A stretch of DNA of 64,000 bases from an uncultured bacterium (GTDB lineage: Bacteria; Cyanobacteriota; Vampirovibrionia; Gastranaerophilales; Gastranaerophilaceae): NCBI GenBank assembly GCA_947073645.1, contig CAMTMK010000003.1, positions 1 through 64,000 of the forward strand, written 5' to 3'. The notes under the pieces were generated by a model. The model had not been told where the DNA came from. It ran no database searches and saw only the letters and a program-made list of their open reading frames with translations. A program made the translations under genes and the position numbers. This document shows, in pieces, positions 18,118-27,189 of this stretch (the stretch's first letter is position 1; each line of letters opens with the position of its first letter).

Positions 18118-18878
18118 TATTTACCTTTGTTTTCTGTTTTTTGAGTGTTTTTTACTTCAAATTCTTTTTCGACCGTTTGACCTGACATTTTTAACAGAAC
18201 ATTACTTGCCTGCATTGCATCTTGACCGTAGCCTGATTGAGAGTTTTGCATTTGTTGAAGAATGTTTACTGTTAAATCATCACCGGTTACAATTCTTGAT
18301 TCAAGTGCGCTTAATGCCATTACTCTAACAGGAGTAGACGGGTCTTGAAGCATTTTATTGATAAGTGCATTTAATGCTTTATCATCTTTTCTTGAATGGT
18401 CTTCATTCAATCGGGCAAAAACTTCTTTTGCACCCATTAATCTTACTTCTTTGTCTTGGCTGTTCAAATAGTTTTCGAGATTTCGAATATAATCGTCTGT
18501 TAATTGAACAATTTCACGTTTTTCAGTTTTTTTATCTGTTGTTTTATTTTCTGTTGTGTTTGTTGTCGTATTTGTTGTATTATTTTGTCCGTTTTGACCA
18601 AATTGTTTTGTATAGTAATCAGGAGGATAACATCCTGTTGCATTTGTTGAACCGTAATTAGGTGCATTAACATTGTAAACTGGAGCTGTTGCACCTGGAG
18701 GAGTTACTGAAGGATTGAATATCTGAATATTTACGCCTGAATAGTTCGGAACTTGAACATTCTGATTTTGTGCCTGCGGTTGTTGTGTTTGTACAGGCGC
18801 TGTCTGATATTGCGGTTGTGCACTTTGAGGCGGACAATTGCATTGAGATATACTTTGTTGACCTACTGTACTTTGCAT
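18117..18878 (-). CDS. Hypothetical protein, Gln-rich N-terminus and HEAT-like C-terminus
   Basis: Unknown. 253 residues. The first 100 are low-complexity (Gln, Pro, Asn, Thr). The C-terminal 130 residues look like HEAT-type helical pairs (DKEVRLMGAKEVFARL, TPVRVMALSALESR, GQDAMQASNVLLKM). AAAGGGT lies before the ATG. First gene of a two-gene unit. A similar small HEAT-like protein occurs at 54329. Confidence 0.75.
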   Translation of the reverse strand: MQSTVGQQSISQCNCPPQSAQPQYQTAPVQTQQPQAQNQNVQVPNYSGVNIQIFNPSVTPPGATAPVYNVNAPNYGSTNATGCYPPDYYTKQFGQNGQNNTTNTTTNTTENKTTDKKTEKREIVQLTDDYIRNLENYLNSQDKEVRLMGAKEVFARLNEDHSRKDDKALNALINKMLQDPSTPVRVMALSALESRIVTGDDLTVNILQQMQNSQSGYGQDAMQASNVLLKMSGQTVEKEFEVKNTQKTENKGK

Positions 18879-18985
18879 GAAAACTACCCTTTACTACTAC
18901 TTGTATATATAAAGTATTTTTTCTGAAATTTATTGCTTTTTCTTTAAGAAATGTTACGAAGTTTTTTAAAATTTTCCATGACGCA

Positions 18986-18991
18986 TATAAT
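18986..18991 (+). promoter_or_regulatory. -10 element of a probable leaderless transcript
   Basis: TATAAT ends exactly 6 nt before ATG 18998 and no Shine-Dalgarno sequence is present. The -35 is weak (TTTTTA at 17-bp spacing). Confidence 0.5.
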
Positions 18992-18997
18992 TTATTT

Positions 18998-19579
18998 ATG
19001 GGCAGTTATGAAGAAAATTATTTAGATAAACGTCCTCAATCTCTTTGTAAAATGTGCGGAAAATGCTGCAGGGTTGTGACTACATCAATACCTTACAAAA
19101 AATTGAAGCTAATGGCACATGAAGGAGATGAGGGAGCTGTAGATTTTCTTTCATTATTTGTGCCTTATAAATCAATAGAAGAAGCAAGACAAATTGATGC
19201 ATCTATTGTTGATAATATTGTAGCAAGACTTTCTGAGGATGGAAATTTCAACGAAAAAGAAACAACTTTTTATTATTGTAAATATCTTCAGGATGATAAT
19301 TTGTGTTCAAATTATGAAAACCGCCCAGCCCTGTGTCGTCATTGTCCTTCAACACCTTGGGCTATTGTGCCTCCGGGGTGCGGGTTTGAGGGATGGCTTT
19401 TTTGGAAGCGCGAAGAGGATAAACAGAAAGTCCGCAGAGCAAAAGAGGAGCTTTTAGAGCTTCAATTGCTTCGCAAGCGTACTGCTAATGAAGAAACTTT
19501 AAAGAAAATTTCTATTGTAGAACAGAAAATTCAAAGAAATATTGATATGTATAAAAAATACGGTTCAGATAACTGGTGA
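18998..19579 (+). CDS. YkgJ-family cysteine cluster protein (paralogue)
   Basis: Same family as the gene at 13254: CKMCGKCCR at the N-terminus, FVPYKSIEEA (compare FIPYETREEA), YYCKYLQDDNLCSNYENRPALCRHCP and GCGFEGW. 193 residues; the C-terminal 45 are a charged helix. The ATG appears to be at or near the transcript start. Function unknown; likely binds zinc or an iron-sulfur cluster. Confidence 0.82.
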   Translation: MGSYEENYLDKRPQSLCKMCGKCCRVVTTSIPYKKLKLMAHEGDEGAVDFLSLFVPYKSIEEARQIDASIVDNIVARLSEDGNFNEKETTFYYCKYLQDDNLCSNYENRPALCRHCPSTPWAIVPPGCGFEGWLFWKREEDKQKVRRAKEELLELQLLRKRTANEETLKKISIVEQKIQRNIDMYKKYGSDNW

Positions 19580-19627
19580 TAAGTTGATTTATTGAATTCA
19601 ATATGCTATCATGAAAGCGGAGGTGTT

Positions 19628-20435
19628 ATGAAAACTATTACTGACCGAACTTTCGGGGGGGGGGGATTTAAGCGAGTCTCCGTTTCTTGAAAGTTTATCC
19701 AATACCGGTGTGTCGGGTCAAGCGGCACGCTTGGGTTTCACTTTAGCTGAGGTTTTAATTACATTAGGTATTATTGGTGTTGTTGCGGCAATGACTATGC
19801 CGTCTTTAATAGAAAAACACAAGGAAAAAGTTATTACATCTAAGTTAAAAAAGATGTATTCAACTTTATCTAATGCATATATTATGCATACTTTTAACAC
19901 ACAGATTGAGTTTAGCGACATTTTACCTTGGTCAAAAGAAGGTGCTGAAACAGCTTTTCAAATCTTTAAACCATATTTAAGTATTGCAAAAGACTGTGGA
20001 GTAAACGGAAAAGGTTGTTTTTATGCAAAAAATTATAAATGGGGAGATGGGAGTAATGTATCAGCTATTTATGGTACAGATTCTCGTTATTATAAAGTTC
20101 TTTTGAGTGATGGTTCATCTATAGCTTTTCGTGGCGTAGGTGATAATCCCAGTGCAGGATATCTGTTTGTAATTTTTTATGACATTAACGGCGAACAAGG
20201 ACCTAATCGTTGGGGGCGGGATTTATTTGAATTTGCCCTTAGAGCTAAAGACAATAAAATTATAGCTCTAGGTGAAGGTGATGCTGAAAAGTGGTTCAAA
20301 ACAAGATGCTATGGAACAGGGGTTGGCTCAGGCGACCACTGTGCAGCGTGGGTAATATTTAATGAAAATATGGATTATTTGCACTGCAAAGAATTGTCCT
20401 GGAATGGACCAAAATCTTGTAAAGAAGTTAAATAA
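19628..20435 (+). CDS. Type IV prepilin-like protein with long leader and out-of-frame poly-G tract
   Basis: Prepilin: GFTLAEVLITLGIIG with the Gly/Phe cleavage site and Glu5, then a 25-residue hydrophobic helix, a globular domain with several Cys, and the end NMDYLHCKELSW...SCK. The start is assigned at ATG 19628 because GGAGG lies 4 nt upstream. From there MKTITDRTF leads into G11 (19655-19665), after which this frame stops at 19688. The pilin frame is open across the tract: with G10 (or G13) the ATG joins it, giving a leader of about 38 residues. A GTG at 19710 could start a short-leader form but has no binding site. As assembled the gene is off, or the run length is wrong. The pilin should be cut by the peptidase at 44138. 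Confidence 0.75.
19655..19665 (+). repeat. G11 homopolymer in prepilin leader
   Basis: Eleven consecutive G directly after the TTC codon. The run is striking in such an AT-rich genome and is matched by a G10 run at the same position in the other prepilin gene. Loss of one G restores the frame. Confidence 0.85.
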
Positions 20436-20438
20436 ATT

Positions 20439-22922
20439 TTATTTTAACATTAATTTATCAAGTTTAATTCTATAAAATTCAGTATTTATATTTAATTTTT
20501 CGCCTATATCAAGAAGCATATCTACAAACCTTCTGTCAGCAGAGCGTTTAATCCCTGATTTCAAGATATCGCCAATTTTGTGATAAATTTTTGCAAAATA
20601 GATATTTTGAGCTTCTGATATATCAATTTGAAGTTCCAGTTTTTCTACAGTGTCAAAGATTTCTAAAATAGCATCGGCTTGTTGAATTTCAAAACTATGA
20701 ACTAATCTGTTGATATTTTGTTGAATTTTTCTGCCAAATATTGTATTTGACGGTGTTTTATCTAGCTGAATATCAATTTTTTTAGCTTCATAATTAACAT
20801 CCACAGCTTGTTGGATTAGGTCTTCTTCTATAAATCCGCCCGAATGCACTACTATATCATTGAATTTTCTACTTAATGCATATCCTGCTGAAAGTTTAAA
20901 TTCATCGGGAATTTTCAGTCCCAAACCTTGAAGGTGATAGATTGAACCTTTGCCTTCATCATACATTCCCTGATATATTTGGGAGAATTTTTCAAGTTTG
21001 CTTTTCAAGAGGATTTGAAGAATTTTTCTTCTTTCTTCAATAAATATATCTTTTAGTGTGAAATATTCTTTGCCAAAATGTTCATCCATCGCACGAATAA
21101 TTTCAGTGAGCGGATTTACAAGGAATGATTTGATAAGATTTGTTTTAAGTTTGCTGTATTCATCAGAATATTCTTTAATTGCACAGTGGAAATCTCCGCC
21201 TGAATATTGCATTAGCGCAAACATAAGGTTGGATTTTTGCAAAGTTATTTTTGATTGAATTTCAATGTGACCGACAACAAAAGTTGATGAGCCTTTTTGA
21301 ACTTTTTTGTAATCTTGTTTTTTGATTGTATAGCAATATACACTTTCTTCATCTTCAAAATCCTGATAAAGTGATGATAATGCCCAAAGGCTTGCTATTT
21401 GTTTATATGTTACAACAGATGGTCTGACAAAGCGCTCAAAAATTTCTTTGCCTGTTCCATGTTCAGGAATATTGCTTTTAGCTTCAGACAGAATATTCAG
21501 GAAATTTTCTTCAAAATTTTTGTCTGTGAATTTTTCAGCTAATTGCATTGCACGAGCTGAATATTTCATTAATTGAACGGTTTCGATACCTGAAATCTCA
21601 GAGAAGAACCAGCCGCAGCTTGTGTACATTAATAATGCTTGACGTTGGATTTCCAATAATTCCATAGCTCTAACTTTGTCTTCATCAGATAAATCAGATT
21701 TAAAATTTGTTTGTTGGAATTTTTTTACGTTCATTTCGTTACGGTCAAGAATTACCTCAATGTAATTGTTTCGAACATCCCAAACATTTGCGTTAAAGTA
21801 TTTAGAACCTTCTTTTTCAAATATTTTTACAAGTTCATCTCTCAAATAATCAAGAGCATTTCTAAGCGGTTTTCTCCATTTTTGGTTCCAGCCCGGGTGA
21901 CCGCCTGTAGAACAACCGCAGTCTTCTTTCCATCTGCCGACGCCATGGAAACAACTCCAGCTTGATGCTTGCTTAATCTCAACTTCACAGTCGCTTCTGT
22001 ATTTGTCTAAGAATTCCGCGTAATTTGTTATTTTAAAACCTTCATCTTTTGCTTTAAGTTTTAAGACATAAGCAAGAGCCATATCGCCGAATTTTGTATG
22101 GTGTCCGTAGCTTTCCCCGTCGGTTGCTATATTAATTAACTGAGGGAAGTTTCTGCAGTCTGATACACCTTCTTTCAAACGGCGGATAAATTTGTTTCCG
22201 TCTTTTAAAAGTTCATCAAATGCAACCGAACGTGATATTGCACCGTCATAAAAGAACAAATCAATAAATTTGCCAGGAGCTGATTTTATGTAATATCTGT
22301 AAGAGCGTGCAGGGTCAATATTTCCCCAGCTTACGTCAGTCCATTCTTTACTGCCTTCTTGTCTGAATTTGTCAGCTTGATATGGGGAAAGAATGGTGAA
22401 TTTAATTCCGTTTTCTTCTAAAATTCGTAGTGTATCGTCGTCTACTGCGGTTTCAGCAAGCCACATTCCTTCGGGCTTTCTCCCGAAACGGTATTCAAAA
22501 TCTCTAATCCCCCATTTTACCTGTGTAATTTTGTCGTTTTCATTTGCAAGAGGCATAATTATGTGGTTGTAAACCTGTGCCATAGCATTACCATGACCGT
22601 TATGTTCTGCGATACTTTCGATATCGGCTTTTATAATTCTTTCGTAAGTTAAAGGTGCAAAATGTTCCATCCAAGACAATAATGTCGGGCCGAAATTGTA
22701 ACTCATATGCTCATAATTGTTAACTACATCAAGAATTCTGTTTCTGCTGTCTACAATTTTTGATACTGAGTTTGGGTTATAGCATTCTTTGTTAATTCTT
22801 TCGTTCCAGTCGTGGCAGGGTAAAGCACTGTCTTGCAGTTCAATAGCTTCCAGCCAGGGATTTTCGCGCGGGGGTTGATAAAAGTGCCCGTGAATTGTCA
22901 AAAATACTTCATTATTGCTCAT
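20439..22922 (-). CDS. Glycoside hydrolase family 57 protein (DUF3536-containing)
   Basis: Cytosolic GH57-type enzyme of the COG1449 group, whose members act on alpha-glucans. The N-terminal IHGHFYQPPRENPW, FNFGPTLLSW-like segment, HGNAMAQ and MWLAETAVDDDTL (with the catalytic Glu region) are visible; the rest is the long C-terminal DUF3536 part. ATG 22922 has GGAG 8 nt upstream and gives 827 residues; a TTG four codons earlier is inside the binding site. Substrate not determinable. Overlaps nothing and is followed tail-to-tail by prepilin 1 with a 3-bp gap. Confidence 0.88.
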   Translation of the reverse strand: MSNNEVFLTIHGHFYQPPRENPWLEAIELQDSALPCHDWNERINKECYNPNSVSKIVDSRNRILDVVNNYEHMSYNFGPTLLSWMEHFAPLTYERIIKADIESIAEHNGHGNAMAQVYNHIIMPLANENDKITQVKWGIRDFEYRFGRKPEGMWLAETAVDDDTLRILEENGIKFTILSPYQADKFRQEGSKEWTDVSWGNIDPARSYRYYIKSAPGKFIDLFFYDGAISRSVAFDELLKDGNKFIRRLKEGVSDCRNFPQLINIATDGESYGHHTKFGDMALAYVLKLKAKDEGFKITNYAEFLDKYRSDCEVEIKQASSWSCFHGVGRWKEDCGCSTGGHPGWNQKWRKPLRNALDYLRDELVKIFEKEGSKYFNANVWDVRNNYIEVILDRNEMNVKKFQQTNFKSDLSDEDKVRAMELLEIQRQALLMYTSCGWFFSEISGIETVQLMKYSARAMQLAEKFTDKNFEENFLNILSEAKSNIPEHGTGKEIFERFVRPSVVTYKQIASLWALSSLYQDFEDEESVYCYTIKKQDYKKVQKGSSTFVVGHIEIQSKITLQKSNLMFALMQYSGGDFHCAIKEYSDEYSKLKTNLIKSFLVNPLTEIIRAMDEHFGKEYFTLKDIFIEERRKILQILLKSKLEKFSQIYQGMYDEGKGSIYHLQGLGLKIPDEFKLSAGYALSRKFNDIVVHSGGFIEEDLIQQAVDVNYEAKKIDIQLDKTPSNTIFGRKIQQNINRLVHSFEIQQADAILEIFDTVEKLELQIDISEAQNIYFAKIYHKIGDILKSGIKRSADRRFVDMLLDIGEKLNINTEFYRIKLDKLMLK

Positions 22923-22943
22923 CTTTAACTCCAAAATTTATAA

Positions 22944-23429
22944 TTATTTTGTTTCAGTTTTTGGTTTTGTACTTATTACGTTGAAATTTGTAACTTCTAC
23001 CCAAGGATCGCCGAGTGCTGTTGAGAAAACTTTTCCTGAAAATTCAACAACATCTCCTGAGTTAAGTTCAATATATTTTTCAGCTTCTGTTCTGTCCAGG
23101 AATAGTTTTAATTCTGATAACGGAATATTGTGATCAGTGATGTCAGGTCTTTGGATTAGGAATGAAATGTATTTTTCAGAACTTTTCATTGCCGGTTTAT
23201 AATCTAAGCCCAATGTAGAAAATTTATCAAATTTAGCTTTGATTTTTACGTTTTTATTTAGATAAAAGTTTGGTCTTGCAACTAAATCAAGCGGGTTTAC
23301 AAGTGCACAGTTTTGCTGAACATTTTGCGGTACAGGAGAAACAAGTGTATTTGCCTGAATTTGTAGTGTTCCTGCGCTTAGGCCTGCTATGACTATTAAC
23401 ATTAATACTAAACTTTTTATTTTATTCAT
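22944..23429 (-). CDS. Secreted hypothetical protein, OB-fold-like
   Basis: Signal peptide at residues 1-26 (NKIKSL, hydrophobic core, AGTLQIQA). The rest (about 135 residues) has a beta-rich pattern ending GDVVEFSGKVFSTALGDPWVEV, which resembles periplasmic OB-fold (tRNA_anti-like) domains. AAAAAAGGGG ribosome-binding site. 21 bp upstream of the GH57 start, so probably the same transcript. Function unknown. Confidence 0.7.
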   Translation of the reverse strand: MNKIKSLVLMLIVIAGLSAGTLQIQANTLVSPVPQNVQQNCALVNPLDLVARPNFYLNKNVKIKAKFDKFSTLGLDYKPAMKSSEKYISFLIQRPDITDHNIPLSELKLFLDRTEAEKYIELNSGDVVEFSGKVFSTALGDPWVEVTNFNVISTKPKTETK

Positions 23430-23500
23430 TTTTATCCCCTTTTTTACAATAATATTCTATCACAATTTTTATATTTTGTAACTACCCGCAATCTATTTTG

Positions 23501-23509
23501 TGGTATAAT
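23501..23509 (+). promoter_or_regulatory. Extended -10 promoter
   Basis: TGGTATAAT (TG at 23501, TATAAT at 23504-23509). No good -35 at 17 bp. It serves the small membrane protein gene at 23529. Confidence 0.5.
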
Positions 23510-23528
23510 TTTTTTGAAAGAGGTTTAT

Positions 23529-23894
23529 ATGAATAAAAAATCTGCAATGTCAGCTATGGGTTATGCAATAGTTTCGGTTATTATACTTGGAATTGTGATG
23601 ATTGTCAGCGCGCCAATGCTTGTGACAAGTGTAAAGGAAGAAAGACCTGCTGAACCTGTGCAAAATCAAGTGCAAGAAGCTGTAACTCAGAACTATTCTG
23701 AGTTAATGTCTTTAGAACAGCGTTTGTCTTCAAGAATTGACGATTTAGAACGACGTCAGGTAAATCAGAATACTGTCTCAGATAAATATATTTGTTCAAT
23801 AGAAGGAAAACTTAGTGAAAGCGGAGATGTAGTACCTTTTGAAGCTCCGGACAGGAGTGAAAAAATAGTTTTTGTTTGTGAATACAGACGATAA
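23529..23894 (+). CDS. Small single-pass membrane protein with coiled coil
   Basis: Unknown. ATG 23529 has AAGAGG upstream; a TTG 15 nt earlier is less likely. 121 residues: short N-terminus, one membrane helix (about residues 12-32), a Gln/Glu-rich coiled coil (about 50-85) and a small C-terminal part with two Cys (YICSIEGK, FVCEYRR) that could form a disulfide outside the cytoplasm. Ends at a strong terminator. Confidence 0.7.
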   Translation: MNKKSAMSAMGYAIVSVIILGIVMIVSAPMLVTSVKEERPAEPVQNQVQEAVTQNYSELMSLEQRLSSRIDDLERRQVNQNTVSDKYICSIEGKLSESGDVVPFEAPDRSEKIVFVCEYRR

Positions 23895-23925
23895 AAAAGA
23901 CCCTTAAAAAAGGGTCTTTTTTTTT
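23894..23925 (+). terminator. Rho-independent terminator
   Basis: AAAAAGACCCTT, loop AAAA, AAGGGTCTTTTT and more T. Also usable on the other strand for the ferredoxin gene. Confidence 0.85.
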
Positions 23926-23944
23926 GAATATTTATTATTATAAA

Positions 23945-24121
23945 CTATTCAACTTCGATTGCTGATACAGGGCAAGCATCTGCTGCTTCTTTTACGCAAT
24001 CCATATTATCAGCTACAGCTGATTCATCAACTTGAGCAATACCGTCTACTGAAAATACTGCGTCGCAAATTGATTCGCAAGCGCCGCATCCGATACAAGA
24101 ATCGTTAACTTTTACTGTCAT
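23945..24121 (-). CDS. Ferredoxin, [4Fe-4S] type
   Basis: Small electron carrier of 58 residues. ATG 24121 is chosen since AAGGAG lies upstream; the frame stays open further but without a binding site. CIGCGACESIC and the later DCVKEAADACPVSAIEV match single-cluster ferredoxins of the Thermotoga type: three Cys of the first motif and the Cys of the CP motif bind the cluster, and the two other Cys could form a disulfide. Acidic chain, as usual. Confidence 0.9.
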   Translation of the reverse strand: MTVKVNDSCIGCGACESICDAVFSVDGIAQVDESAVADNMDCVKEAADACPVSAIEVE

Positions 24122-24192
24122 TTCTACATTCTCCTTATATTTATATACTTTGCGGAAGTCGTCCGCAAAAATATTGTACAATAGAAAAATTT

Positions 24193-25317
24193 TTATTGCA
24201 AATAATCTTTTATAATTTTAGCAATATAGTCAAATCCGATTATTGTACCTAAATCTTCACCTTTATTTGTTTTGGAATAAATAAGTACGGGAACTTTTTC
24301 TCGAGTGTGGTCTGTTCCTTCAACTGTTGGGTCACATCCATGATCTGCGGTAATTACCAGCAAGTCTTCATCTGTCATAGCGTTCATAATATCATCAAGG
24401 TATGTATCAATTTCTTCTATTGCTTTTCCATAGCCTTTAGCATCATTTCTGTGCCCGTAGAGCATGTCTGTATCAACAAGATTTGTGAAAATAAAAGATT
24501 TATCGATGTGATTTTTTACAGCGTCCAATGTAAGTTCAAGTCCTTCTTTATTAGAGCCTGTATGGACAGCATGAGTTACACCTGATTTTGAGAAAATATC
24601 TTCTATTTTTCCGATACCATAAACTTTTAGACCCGCATCTTCAAGTTCATTCATAACAGTATGTGACGGAACCATTGAGTAATCGCGTCTGTCTTTTGAA
24701 ATTCTTGCTGGTTTTCCGTCAATAATTTTATAGGGTCTTGCGATTACTCGTGAAACATTATAATCGTCAAGGATTTTTCTTGCAGTTTCACACCATTCAT
24801 ATAGAGTTTCTAATGGGATAAAGTCTGTATCAACTGCGATTTGGAATACGCTGTCAGCGCTTGTGTAAACGATTGGAAAACTGGTTTTATGATGTTCTTC
24901 ATTAAGTTCCTCAATAATTGCCGTTCCGCTTGCGGGACGGTTTGCAAGAATTCCGCCGCACTTTGTTTGTTCGATAAATTTTTGCACGATTTCTTCTTGA
25001 AATCCGTTAGGGAAGGTTGCAAAAGGTTTTTCAGAAACAAGTCCCATCATTTCCCAGTGACCTGTTGTAGTGTCTTTTCCTTTTGATTTTTCGAGCATTG
25101 TACCGTATTTGGCGATAGGGTTTTCACATTTTGCAATTCCTTTAAAGTCTTGAATGTTGCCTAAACCCATTTTTGATAAATTTGGAACATTTAAACCGCC
25201 GTTAAATTCACAGACGTTTTTTAACGTATTGCATTCGGGAACATCGTTAAATTCTCTGCAATCATCCATTGCTCCTATTCCCATTGAGTCTATTACTATT
25301 ACAATTGCCCTTTTCAT
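24193..25317 (-). CDS. deoB: Phosphopentomutase
   Basis: Interconverts (deoxy)ribose 1- and 5-phosphates in nucleoside salvage; a di-manganese enzyme of the alkaline phosphatase superfamily. Metal motifs: VIVIDSMGIGAMDD at the N-terminus, GKDTTTGHWEMMG with the phosphorylated Thr, and VITADHGCDPT plus TDHTREKVP near the C-terminus. 374 residues, slightly short for the family but complete. Confidence 0.95.
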   Translation of the reverse strand: MKRAIVIVIDSMGIGAMDDCREFNDVPECNTLKNVCEFNGGLNVPNLSKMGLGNIQDFKGIAKCENPIAKYGTMLEKSKGKDTTTGHWEMMGLVSEKPFATFPNGFQEEIVQKFIEQTKCGGILANRPASGTAIIEELNEEHHKTSFPIVYTSADSVFQIAVDTDFIPLETLYEWCETARKILDDYNVSRVIARPYKIIDGKPARISKDRRDYSMVPSHTVMNELEDAGLKVYGIGKIEDIFSKSGVTHAVHTGSNKEGLELTLDAVKNHIDKSFIFTNLVDTDMLYGHRNDAKGYGKAIEEIDTYLDDIMNAMTDEDLLVITADHGCDPTVEGTDHTREKVPVLIYSKTNKGEDLGTIIGFDYIAKIIKDYLQ

Positions 25318-25322
25318 CTTTT

Positions 25323-25835
25323 TTACCCTTCTATGTCAACTATTGTGTATGCGTTAAAATCCACACCTCCATATATAATTTCAACATGATAATCGCCATG
25401 TGGCAATAATTTCACAAAATTTATTGTTTCTTCACCAAAATCATCATCAGTTTCTTCTGCAGGAAGCTTAGCTATAACATCATGTGCTTGATAAAGTTTT
25501 ATGTAAACTTCCCCGTTTTCTTTTACGCCTTCAACCTGATAATGCCCGATTGGTATGGATTTAAGGTTTAATGGAATTAACAAAACAGGAAGTTCTTTTG
25601 TTGAATTTTTAAGCATTTCGGTTTCGTTGCTTTGTGAGAAGTTTTCACCTTTTGGGATGTTTTTGTCACGTTTTTTCTTTTTTTGCTTGCTTTCAAGAGC
25701 TTTATCAAATTCTTGTTCGGTTACTGCTTGCTGGCCGTAAACATTTGTATCGCCGAAGTTATCCCATAAATCTCCATCAGCAAATGCACTACATCCGATA
25801 AAAATTATGCTTAAAATCGTAAAAATCTTTTTCAT
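25323..25835 (-). CDS. Secreted hypothetical protein
   Basis: Unknown. Signal peptide MKKIFTILSIIFIGCSAFA; the Cys could make this a lipoprotein although the box (FIGC) is poor. A Lys-rich stretch follows near residues 50-60, then a beta-rich domain of about 90 residues (PIGHYQVEGVKENGEVYIKLY ... HGDYHVEI). Lies 5 bp upstream of deoB. A TAAGAT sits 6 nt before the ATG with no Shine-Dalgarno sequence. Confidence 0.65.
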   Translation of the reverse strand: MKKIFTILSIIFIGCSAFADGDLWDNFGDTNVYGQQAVTEQEFDKALESKQKKKKRDKNIPKGENFSQSNETEMLKNSTKELPVLLIPLNLKSIPIGHYQVEGVKENGEVYIKLYQAHDVIAKLPAEETDDDFGEETINFVKLLPHGDYHVEIIYGGVDFNAYTIVDIEG

Positions 25836-25841
25836 AGTTTT

Positions 25842-25847
25842 ATCTTA
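25842..25847 (-). promoter_or_regulatory. Possible -10 of leaderless transcript
   Basis: TAAGAT (minus strand) ends 6 nt before the ATG at 25835; no clear -35 and no ribosome-binding site. Confidence 0.3.
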
Positions 25848-25885
25848 ATGAATTTTAATCAAAAATCATACATCTGTTTATATGA

Positions 25886-26356
25886 TTACTTGTGATAAGT
25901 TTCGCCCCTTATAATTTTAAACGCGCGATAAATCTGTTCAACAAGCAATAATCTTGCAAATTGGTGAAGAAATGTCATTTTTGACATGCTTAGTTTAAAG
26001 TTTGCACGTTCAGATACGATTGGTGAAATTCCGCAGGATGAGCCGATTATGAAGATTATCTCACCTGTGCCGTCGTTTGTAAGTTCTTTAATTTTTTCGG
26101 CAAGTTCTTCTGATGAGAGCATTTTACCCTTAATTTCCATAGTAATCACGTAAGATTGAGGTTTGATATGGGAAAGAATTTTTTCACCTTCTTGTTCTAA
26201 AACTTTTTGTGTTAAATTTTCGTCTCTTATCTCCAATGCGGGAAGCTCAATAATTTCTACCGATGCATAAGGGGAAAGACGTTTCATAAACTCATCAATG
26301 CCGTCTTTCAAAAATTTTTCTTTAATTTTTCCGAGTGCAATTATCTTAATAATCAT
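25886..26356 (-). CDS. rlmH: 23S rRNA (pseudouridine1915-N3)-methyltransferase
   Basis: SPOUT methyltransferase acting on helix 69 of 23S rRNA in assembled 70S ribosomes. The 156-residue chain has the SAM-binding FIIGSSCGIS and the conserved C-terminal HQFARLLLVEQIYRAFKI...YHK. Overlaps the mscS stop by 4 bp. Confidence 0.95.
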   Translation of the reverse strand: MIIKIIALGKIKEKFLKDGIDEFMKRLSPYASVEIIELPALEIRDENLTQKVLEQEGEKILSHIKPQSYVITMEIKGKMLSSEELAEKIKELTNDGTGEIIFIIGSSCGISPIVSERANFKLSMSKMTFLHQFARLLLVEQIYRAFKIIRGETYHK

Positions 26357-27153
26357 GCCATATATACCGTAGTTGACGGGAATGCAAAATCAATTCCTTC
26401 AGTGCGGAAACGTTTGATGACTTCCAAATAAACACTACTTCTAATTTGCGCAAAAGGGTCGTAACCTTTTGTTTTGGTATAACCTATAAGTCTTATGTTT
26501 ATCGAACTGCTGTCAAGAGTTTCTACAAAAACATTAAAATCCTTATGAACATCTGAGCGTTCTGACATTATGTTTTTTATTATTTCGATTGCCTGATTAA
26601 GTTTTTCGTCAGATGTGTCATAGGTTACGCCAAAAGTCAGGTCTAATCTGCGCTTATGAGCTTTACTTACGTTTGTTACAATACTGTTTGCCATTTTGTC
26701 ATTTGGAATTGTTACCAAAAAGTTATCAAGAGTTCTGATTTTTGTAGAACGCAGATTAATGTTTTCAACCGTTCCCTCAATATTGTCTATTTTTATATAA
26801 TCGCCGGTTTTATATACTTTATCCGTGAGAATACCAAAAGTCCCAAACATTGATGCGATTGTTTGTTGTGCTGCAAAACCTACTGCCAAACCTGTAATTC
26901 CAAAACCTGCAATTAGAGAGGTTAGAGAATAACCGTTGTATTGTAAGAATGATGCCAAAAGTACAAATACTATAACAGTTTTGATTATTTTTTCTAAAAT
27001 TGGAATAATCTGGCTGATTGGTCCTGCATTGTCGCTTTTGTTGAATTTTTCTTTAAGCTTCCCGATAAAAATATCGGTCATTTTAAAAGATATTATGATA
27101 AGTATAATGTTTACGACAATACCGGCGCTTAGTTCAAATACTTTATTAGGCAT
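26353..27153 (-). CDS. Small-conductance mechanosensitive channel (MscS family)
   Basis: Inner-membrane channel that releases osmolytes under hypo-osmotic stress. 266 residues with three N-terminal membrane helices; the third is the Gly/Ala-packed pore helix (GFGITGLAVGFAAQQTIASMFG). The MscS beta domain (DYIKIDNIEGTVENINLRSTKIRT) and the alpha/beta domain follow. AAAAAGGGGA ribosome-binding site. Confidence 0.92.
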   Translation of the reverse strand: MPNKVFELSAGIVVNIILIIISFKMTDIFIGKLKEKFNKSDNAGPISQIIPILEKIIKTVIVFVLLASFLQYNGYSLTSLIAGFGITGLAVGFAAQQTIASMFGTFGILTDKVYKTGDYIKIDNIEGTVENINLRSTKIRTLDNFLVTIPNDKMANSIVTNVSKAHKRRLDLTFGVTYDTSDEKLNQAIEIIKNIMSERSDVHKDFNVFVETLDSSSINIRLIGYTKTKGYDPFAQIRSSVYLEVIKRFRTEGIDFAFPSTTVYMA

Positions 27154-27189
27154 AATGTTCCCCTTTTTATTTTAATAATATCATGAATA

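Noticed and set aside
19710..19760. GTG 19710 as the normal start of prepilin 1
   Set aside because: No ribosome-binding site; the ATG at 19628 has GGAGG and the parallel gene shows the same ATG-Phe-poly-G layout. Kept as an alternative only.
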